Source: Cafeteria roenbergensis
Lineage: Eukaryota > Sar > Bigyra > Bicosoecida > Cafeteriaceae
Assembly (NCBI GenBank): GCA_008330645.1
Contig: VLTN01000007.1
Coordinates: forward strand, 496,001 to 560,000
Length of the DNA: 64,000 nt
Direction of reading: 5' to 3'
Each line of letters opens with the position of its first letter. Positions within the stretch are counted from its first letter, which is position 1. The notes under the pieces were generated by a model that had not been told where the DNA came from, made no database searches, and worked only from the letters and a program-made list of their open reading frames with translations. The position numbers and the translations under genes were made by a program. Below, piece by piece: positions 58,208 to 64,000 of the stretch.

Positions 58208-61200
58208 TCACGCACGTTGGGGCCCAGCCGGCGGCGCGGCGGCCTGAGGCGGAGGCGCCGCTGCTCGGCGCCTAGCCGCCTCTCTGCTGGTGGCCTTCGC
58301 CAGCGCAGCGGCCGTCTCCTGCAGCAGGCTTCCCGGAGTGGGCCGCGCGCCCTCGCGCTGGCGCCGCAGCTCCTGCCAGCCGCTGGCCACGCTCTGACGG
58401 GGTCCCTCGCCCGCCTTGGCCGCGCATCGCTGGCTTGCTCCGACGAGCTTGTCCACATGAAACAGGCTCGCAACGTCGACCCTGCTCGGCCCTTCCTTTG
58501 CGCGTCGCCACTGGGCCAGCTTCTTCGCCGCGTCCGCAACGCGCTGCTGCTTCAGAGCCTGGGAATCCCGCAGCCTCTGCGCCAGAATGCGCTCTTCCGC
58601 CTGGGCCAAGGCGACGTCGTACCGACCTCCTGGCAGGAGGACCCCGGCGTGGACACCGGGGTCGGTGCCTGTCGCTGGCGCAACGCGAGAAAAGCCGAAG
58701 CGATGCCTGGTCCCGCGAGAGGCGATGGGAGAGGCGAACGGAGGCGCCTGGGAGCCAGCTGAAGCTGCACCCTTGGCCGTGCACGCTGCCAGGTCCTCGC
58801 GCTGGAGCATCAGCTCCCTGGTCGACTTGCGGACGGCGGCGGCTCGGGCCGCCTCGGGGCTCTCGACGTCAATCGTGAAGCTGTTGAACCCCAGCAGCTC
58901 GGACCGGGCGCGCAGCGCCAACTCCGTTGCCTTGGACGTCCTCACAGGGCTGCTCCGAACGTGCGCCAGAGGGGCGCCACCTCGGCTGGCCGGAGAAGGC
59001 ATCACTGCCTCCAACACTCCGGGCGCCGCAGCGCGTCGCGAGGCCACAGCTGCGCGCTTGGAGCCGCCTCCCGCTGGCCGTTGCCCCACCGGAGAACCGG
59101 CTGCGCTGGCTCCGTCGGCGAGTGCCTCGCGAGCTGGCTTCCGCTCCACGAACACGCCCGCCAGGAAGGGCTTGGCCCCCGCGTGGGACTCCTGCCGCAG
59201 GGCATACGCCAGGCGCGCCCGCTGCTCGTGCGACAACAGCGCGAGGTGCCGTGCTGTGAGCCCAAGGCCTGCGAACCTCTCAGCAATGCTCATAGCCATC
59301 CACTTCCTCGCGAGCTCCTTCTCCTGCTTGCTGTCCCTGGTGCCTGCGCCCCTCTCGCTCATGAGCAGGAGCTTTCGCCGGTGCAGCAGCTCGTGCAGGT
59401 GCTGCGCCTTGGCCAGTTCGATGACCTCCTCGTCGTTTGTGAGCGGGTCCTTGGCCTGGTGAACCAGGCGCTCCGTCTCCTCCTGCCCCAGTCCTGCCGC
59501 TTTGGCAGCTTGGCGAGTGCGTGCCTCCCGCTCTGCCCTTGCCCGCTGCGCGACCAATGCGCGCCCGTAGCGAGCGCGGAGGTCGGGATGGGCTCTCAGC
59601 ATTTGCGTCAGGGCCTCCGCTTCATCGGCATCCGATGCAACTGGGTCGGCCGGCCGAAGGGCCTCCTCGTCCCTTGCATCGGAGGGGCCCACCGGGGCCG
59701 GGCTCGAGGGTGGACGGCACAGCTCCGCTGCCTGGGCAGCTACTCGCGCGAGTGCGGCCTCCACCATTCGCTCGGTGGTTCTGAGGGCGCCGAACATGGC
59801 CAGGCTGACGGACAGCGTTGGCGAGCCGCTGGCCATGAGACGCGCCACGCGGTATCCCTCGGCGTGTGTCAGCGGCACACGAGCTGGCGCTGTGCGGATG
59901 ATGGGACGCAGGAAAGTGTCGGGATTGGAGCCGTCCAGCTCGGGGCCGGTGCTGGAACGGACCGCATCCTCAGCGCAAGCGCCGCAGTGGCCCCACTCCA
60001 TTACCGAGCGACAGACGAGGAGCACGTGGCTGCTCTTCCAGCCTGCCTCGATTGAAACCACGCGGTCGTTGTCGTCGTTTCTCGAAAGCCAAGGGCCGGG
60101 CACCAGGCAAGGCCAAGAGCGATCATCCGTGTCGCCCACTCCGAGCTGCCCCGCGTCGTTTGCCCCGAACGCAAGCACTGCACCGTCGTCCGTGAGCAGC
60201 AGAGTGTGGTGGCCCCCGCACGCGACGGCAACGCAACGAAGAGACGCTGGAACGGCTTCGTGCGCGTCGATGGCTGCCGAGACGTCGGTGGAAGAGCCGG
60301 TGCGGAACGCCTTTGCAACGCGTTGCTCGCTCAGGAGGCGACGACGCTCCGCTCGAGCCTCCCTGCGAGCGGCAAGCGCAGACCGGAGCTCGACCTCGAA
60401 CTGGGCCTCCTCTTGCTCTGCGACCAGGTCCTCCAGCGGCGCGTCGGCGGTGAAGCGAGACGCGCTCATGCCTGACATCGCGACTGACCTGGACGGGACG
60501 GACGCAAGCTTCCCGTGGCCGTGCTTGAACGCTTCCACCACAGGAACGAGGCAGGGCGCCAACCGCACGTCCTTGGTTGCCCACCCCAGCTGCCCGCGCG
60601 ACCCCTCACCCCAGGCAAACACATCGCCAGTAGCAGCAAGAGCGACGGAATGGCCCCATCCGGCTGCCACCTGCGTGATTTTGTGCGCCGCAAGGGCGGC
60701 GACGCCAGTCGGAGTCGGGATGTTGCTCTTCAAGGTAGTCTCGCCCGCGTCTGCCGAGTCAGAAAAGGCCCCAGCACCCAGAGCCCGGCCGGCTCCGCAG
60801 GTGTAGACACTGCCCGCAGAGGTCAAGAACACAGTGTGGTGCGCGCCACATGCGGCCGACGAGATGCGGCGGCGCAGTCCCTTGACTGCCGTGGGCGCCC
60901 AAACCGTGTCGAAGTGCCCCTGGCCGCACTGGCCCCTGGAGTTGGCCCCCCAAGTGTACGCCACCCCAGTTGAGGCCAGAGCTACGGTGTGGTCAGCGCC
61001 TGCGGCGATGCACACAATGCGCGCGCGCGGAGACCAGACTGGGTTCTGCCTGGGAGTTGAAGCCGAGAGGGTTGCTCCAGGCGAGAGGGCCGCAACCTTT
61101 GCCGCGATGATGCGCCCCCCTTGTCCCCTGCCAGCCCCGAGCTGGCCGCAGTCATTCCAGCCCCAGGTGTGCACCCTTCCGGCTGAATCCAGGACGACCG

Positions 61201-64000
61201 AGTGTGTGCTCCCAACTGCTACTGACACGGTGTGGTCGCCCCGTGTCGCGAGCGCAGCCTCCAGGGACTCGTGGGTCGCAGCCCAGCTCGCGGACCCGTT
61301 GTTTGTCGTCAGCTGTCCCACGAGCTCGCTTGCGGAGCCCAGCCCGCTGGCAAGGGCCTCCTCCTCATCAAGCAGCTCGCCGTCTTCAAGATTCTCGGCG
61401 GCGTTGAGGCTGGCCACTCCATGCGGACCGCTATCGGCGGTGACGTCCACATCCAGGGCCCGCGATACGAACGTTGGAAGCTTTGTCGCAGTCGGCAAGC
61501 CAACCAGGCCCGGGTCGGACGAGCCGATGTGCTGCCAGAAGCCGAGGGAGTGGAGGTTTTCGGCCACAGCCTCCACGACGGCACGCTCTGCGGCACGCAG
61601 CCGCTGCACTCCCCACGCCTGCTCGGCAGCCAGGTTGAGTGCCTCGGCGTTGGCCAACGCTGTTCGCGTCTGGGACCCTCGCACAATTGCCTGGATCTTC
61701 GTGGCCGCAAGCCACGCCTTCCTGAATGCCAGCCGACCCAGCCGAGGGAGGATCCACCGCTGGAGTCTGACTGCAGCTTGCGAAATCTCCAACAACCGGC
61801 GCCGGACCATGATCCCCCGCCACGTGGCCACAACGCGACGGAAGAAGCGCAGCTTGGCAAGCTTGACCCGGAACACTCGAATCCTGCCAACCACGTCGGG
61901 CATGCGCTTGCGCGCGATGTACCCCCGAAACGCGGCCTGAAGCAGCAGCGCCCCACGGACCTGAGCCCACTTGATCCGGTTTCGGGCGATGCTTGCTCGC
62001 GCCGCTCGCTGGATGCGCAGCAGGGCCGCATGACGCGCCAGGATTGACCGCCTGACCAGGAAGCCCCGGGCCAGAAGCTGCACCTGGACGGCCGTGGCCT
62101 GCAGCCGGGCATATCGGCACACCTGCCGGAAGCGCCGCCATTCGGACTGGATGGTGATTGCTGACTGCCGCATCTTCAAGAACCGCCAGCGCAGCATGAC
62201 GCTGCGCACGAACAAGGCAATGACCGTCCCGTGGTGGCGAAAGTACAAGAATGCCTCCCGCTCCCTCCACATGCGGTATGCGGCCTGGAGCGCCACGGCT
62301 GCCTCCCATCGCTCGCGAACCCTGCCTCTCACCAGGTACCCCCTGGCAACCTTCTGGATTCGTGTGGCAGCCGCGTCCATTCCAGACACGACGGCATACC
62401 GCGCCTCCTCCAGCAGTGCCAGCGCGCGACCAGTCAGGAACACGCGCGTCTTGCCGACCTGCACGCAGTCCCCCACCTCGGGCAAGTGCTTGGCAAGACT
62501 CGGGAGCGACTTCCAGAGCGTGGTGGCGAGCATCTCGCACATGGCTCGCTGCACCAGACGGGCCCGCTTCGCCGCGTCGGACGATGCTCCTGGGTCGATG
62601 GGCTGGAGCGTCGGCCCAAACCTGGCCAGCATCTTCGCATCCGCGACGACGTATCGCTCGTAGAACGCAGAACAGGGGGAGCGAAAGGGGAATCCATGCG
62701 CGCGCATGGCAACTGCAGGCGCGATGGCTGTCCACTCGAGGTCGGCGAGCATTGCTGTGGGCTGGACAAGTGGGGCGGAGCGGCGAGCGAACGGGTCCCC
62801 CGCGCTGGCAGCCTCGCTGCCTGGCCTCGCTTCTGCCTTGCTTGCAAGCTCGCCGGAGCCTGTGCCTAGGCAGCGGATGATGTGGGGCTCGGAAGCATGA
62901 AGGATTGCCTCGTCAGCAGCCAACCAGTCCAGCTCGGCAGCAATGACGGGGGACGCGTCGTCGCCGGAACGCGAGACCTTGTCGTCCCGGATGCTCATGG
63001 ACTTGGCAAGCTGTGCAATGAACGGATCCGCTGACTCCGCAAGCATCGTCGCGACTCCTGTCCCGGCCATAGTGCGAGCCCCGCGGAGCCAGTCTTGCAC
63101 GGAGTACGCCACGTCTGCGTGCGAGTGGCGCACACCGAAGAGCGGCTCGGAATCGCCCATCGTGCCCGCTTGCCCGAGCGTATCGCCGACCGCGCTTCCA
63201 CGACGCGATGGGCCCGCGATGCGGAGGACCTTTTCGCTCCTGTGAAGCATTGCGAGGCGGGCCTCAATGCCGGGCGATTTCGAACCAGAACGGACGGCGG
63301 GACCTGGCGCGAGGGGTGCTGGGGGCGCCTTGGGCCAAACTTGGCCTCTCTGGCTCGCTGCAGTCGGCGTCAAGCTGCTGCGAGCAGCGCTCGAGGTCGA
63401 GTACTTGGCCTCTTCCTCAATCACGTGAAAGACGCCAGACGGGGCGGCCCGGTCTTCGAACAGGCGCAGCACCGCCTCGTTGCTCTCAGGAATCGCGTCG
63501 CGGGGAATGCCCACGTCAACTCCCTCCGCGTCGTAGACCCCCATGTCGAGCTCCAAGGTCATGTCGCGAACTTTGGCTTCCACTCGTTCCGCTGCGTAGT
63601 TTGACAGCAGTGTGCCGAACGTGGCGACGCCGTCTGTGCCTTCAGCAGACGCCCCGGGCGGTCGCGGAGCGAACCAGGGCGGGTTCTGAACGAGTCCTGC
63701 AAGCGACAGCCCTGGGCTGTCAAAGAACACCACGGCTGGCCCTTCCGGCGCTGGTGGCCCCGAGTCTTGGGCTGGCGCGATTGCTGCCCCCCGAAGGTCC
63801 GCAGCCGATGAGTCGCTTCCGTCACTGCTGACGTCGTCGGCATCCAGCGGGGTGCTGGCTCTCTCGGGGTGTGCCCCGCATCCAAGCTCATCCAAGAAGC
63901 CGTTGATGTGATCAACCACACTCTGAACAGCCTCCTTGAACAGCTCGCGCGCCAGAATGACCGCCTCGTCCTGGAGGTCCGCGGGCAGTGCCTGAGCCGA
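58208..64000 (-). CDS. Unconventional myosin with IQ motifs and RCC1-like repeats, N terminus outside window
   Basis: At least 1930 residues; the frame is open to the window edge, so the ATP-binding P-loop part is missing here. The distal motor domain is seen: EAVILARELFKEAVQSVVDHIN (conserved helix before switch II), then VVFFDSPGLSLAG where DIxGFE is expected, a relay-like segment (ESNEAVLRLFEDR), FYERYVVADAKML, and the converter entry VGDCVQVGKTRVFLTG with LALLEEARY. Nine or more IQ-like helices follow (AATRIQKVARGYLVRGR, AVQVQLLARGFLVRR, ALLLQAAFRGYIARK), binding calmodulin-type light chains. About residues 910-1310 hold RCC1-type blades (VHTWGWNDCGQLGAG, AYTWGANSRGQCGQG, VFAWGEGSRGQLGW, VLAFGANDAGQLGVG), split by a charged helical insert. 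The C-terminal ~600 residues are helical and basic with coiled-coil segments. Myosins with RCC1/ATS1 repeats are known in protists. Cargo unknown. Confidence 0.9.
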   Translation of the reverse strand, partial: SAQALPADLQDEAVILARELFKEAVQSVVDHINGFLDELGCGAHPERASTPLDADDVSSDGSDSSAADLRGAAIAPAQDSGPPAPEGPAVVFFDSPGLSLAGLVQNPPWFAPRPPGASAEGTDGVATFGTLLSNYAAERVEAKVRDMTLELDMGVYDAEGVDVGIPRDAIPESNEAVLRLFEDRAAPSGVFHVIEEEAKYSTSSAARSSLTPTAASQRGQVWPKAPPAPLAPGPAVRSGSKSPGIEARLAMLHRSEKVLRIAGPSRRGSAVGDTLGQAGTMGDSEPLFGVRHSHADVAYSVQDWLRGARTMAGTGVATMLAESADPFIAQLAKSMSIRDDKVSRSGDDASPVIAAELDWLAADEAILHASEPHIIRCLGTGSGELASKAEARPGSEAASAGDPFARRSAPLVQPTAMLADLEWTAIAPAVAMRAHGFPFRSPCSAFYERYVVADAKMLARFGPTLQPIDPGASSDAAKRARLVQRAMCEMLATTLWKSLPSLAKHLPEVGDCVQVGKTRVFLTGRALALLEEARYAVVSGMDAAATRIQKVARGYLVRGRVRERWEAAVALQAAYRMWREREAFLYFRHHGTVIALFVRSVMLRWRFLKMRQSAITIQSEWRRFRQVCRYARLQATAVQVQLLARGFLVRRSILARHAALLRIQRAARASIARNRIKWAQVRGALLLQAAFRGYIARKRMPDVVGRIRVFRVKLAKLRFFRRVVATWRGIMVRRRLLEISQAAVRLQRWILPRLGRLAFRKAWLAATKIQAIVRGSQTRTALANAEALNLAAEQAWGVQRLRAAERAVVEAVAENLHSLGFWQHIGSSDPGLVGLPTATKLPTFVSRALDVDVTADSGPHGVASLNAAENLEDGELLDEEEALASGLGSASELVGQLTTNNGSASWAATHESLEAALATRGDHTVSVAVGSTHSVVLDSAGRVHTWGWNDCGQLGAGRGQGGRIIAAKVAALSPGATLSASTPRQNPVWSPRARIVCIAAGADHTVALASTGVAYTWGANSRGQCGQGHFDTVWAPTAVKGLRRRISSAACGAHHTVFLTSAGSVYTCGAGRALGAGAFSDSADAGETTLKSNIPTPTGVAALAAHKITQVAAGWGHSVALAATGDVFAWGEGSRGQLGWATKDVRLAPCLVPVVEAFKHGHGKLASVPSRSVAMSGMSASRFTADAPLEDLVAEQEEAQFEVELRSALAARREARAERRRLLSEQRVAKAFRTGSSTDVSAAIDAHEAVPASLRCVAVACGGHHTLLLTDDGAVLAFGANDAGQLGVGDTDDRSWPCLVPGPWLSRNDDNDRVVSIEAGWKSSHVLLVCRSVMEWGHCGACAEDAVRSSTGPELDGSNPDTFLRPIIRTAPARVPLTHAEGYRVARLMASGSPTLSVSLAMFGALRTTERMVEAALARVAAQAAELCRPPSSPAPVGPSDARDEEALRPADPVASDADEAEALTQMLRAHPDLRARYGRALVAQRARAEREARTRQAAKAAGLGQEETERLVHQAKDPLTNDEEVIELAKAQHLHELLHRRKLLLMSERGAGTRDSKQEKELARKWMAMSIAERFAGLGLTARHLALLSHEQRARLAYALRQESHAGAKPFLAGVFVERKPAREALADGASAAGSPVGQRPAGGGSKRAAVASRRAAAPGVLEAVMPSPASRGGAPLAHVRSSPVRTSKATELALRARSELLGFNSFTIDVESPEAARAAAVRKSTRELMLQREDLAACTAKGAASAGSQAPPFASPIASRGTRHRFGFSRVAPATGTDPGVHAGVLLPGGRYDVALAQAEERILAQRLRDSQALKQQRVADAAKKLAQWRRAKEGPSRVDVASLFHVDKLVGASQRCAAKAGEGPRQSVASGWQELRRQREGARPTPGSLLQETAAALAKATSREAARRRAAAPPPQAAAPPAGPQRA

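Overview
This is a gene-dense, strongly GC-rich nuclear segment of a unicellular eukaryote. Spliceosomal introns, COMMD, exosome, ubiquitin-protease, myosin and Cds1 genes exclude a prokaryote. High GC, introns of about 100-580 bp, bacterial-type metabolic genes and a myosin fused to RCC1-like repeats would suit a heterotrophic flagellated protist such as a marine stramenopile of the bicosoecid type. That assignment is inference; no rRNA or organelle marker is present. I saw no tRNA, rRNA, transposon, virus-like element or CRISPR.

Layout: 1-8.7 kb holds EXO1 (5' end outside the window) and a full ABCA-type transporter. At 8.7-14.5 kb lie a haloalkane-dehalogenase-like hydrolase and a COMM-domain gene on the minus strand (the latter with a large intronic CTG/CAG tract), then a plus-strand mitochondrial isocitrate dehydrogenase of the Thermus/alphaproteobacterial type with NAD-type cofactor residues. 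At 15.3-23.3 kb are a long LRR protein, a PD-(D/E)XK nuclease with a mitochondrial-type leader, and an ankyrin-like protein. At 23.5-30.8 kb are an oversized NAD kinase, a TMEM223-like mitochondrial protein with polyQ and a C-terminal WW domain, and a ubiquitin-specific protease with an N-myristoylation motif. At 30.9-41.8 kb are a C2-domain protein with a tandem-repeat stalk, a Gag1-like small protein, a coiled-coil protein of unknown function and a WNK/NRBP-type pseudokinase. At 42.6-55.2 kb are a lysine 2,3-aminomutase-family radical SAM enzyme, a tiny spliced gene, a 2221-residue disordered protein, exosome RRP4 and a conserved-looking coiled-coil protein. At 55.5-64 kb are phosphatidate cytidylyltransferase, a potato-inhibitor-I-like protein and an unconventional myosin (N terminus outside the window).

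Genes are unlinked by pathway, as expected for a eukaryote, but there is a mitochondrial theme (IDH, the nuclease, the TMEM223-like protein) and a genome-maintenance/RNA theme (EXO1, nuclease, RRP4). Architecture is compact: six divergent pairs share 170-455 bp gaps, convergent genes lie as little as 122 bp apart, and 13 of the 14 introns I placed begin GTGAG. Long open frames on the opposite strand are a by-product of GC bias and were left out.
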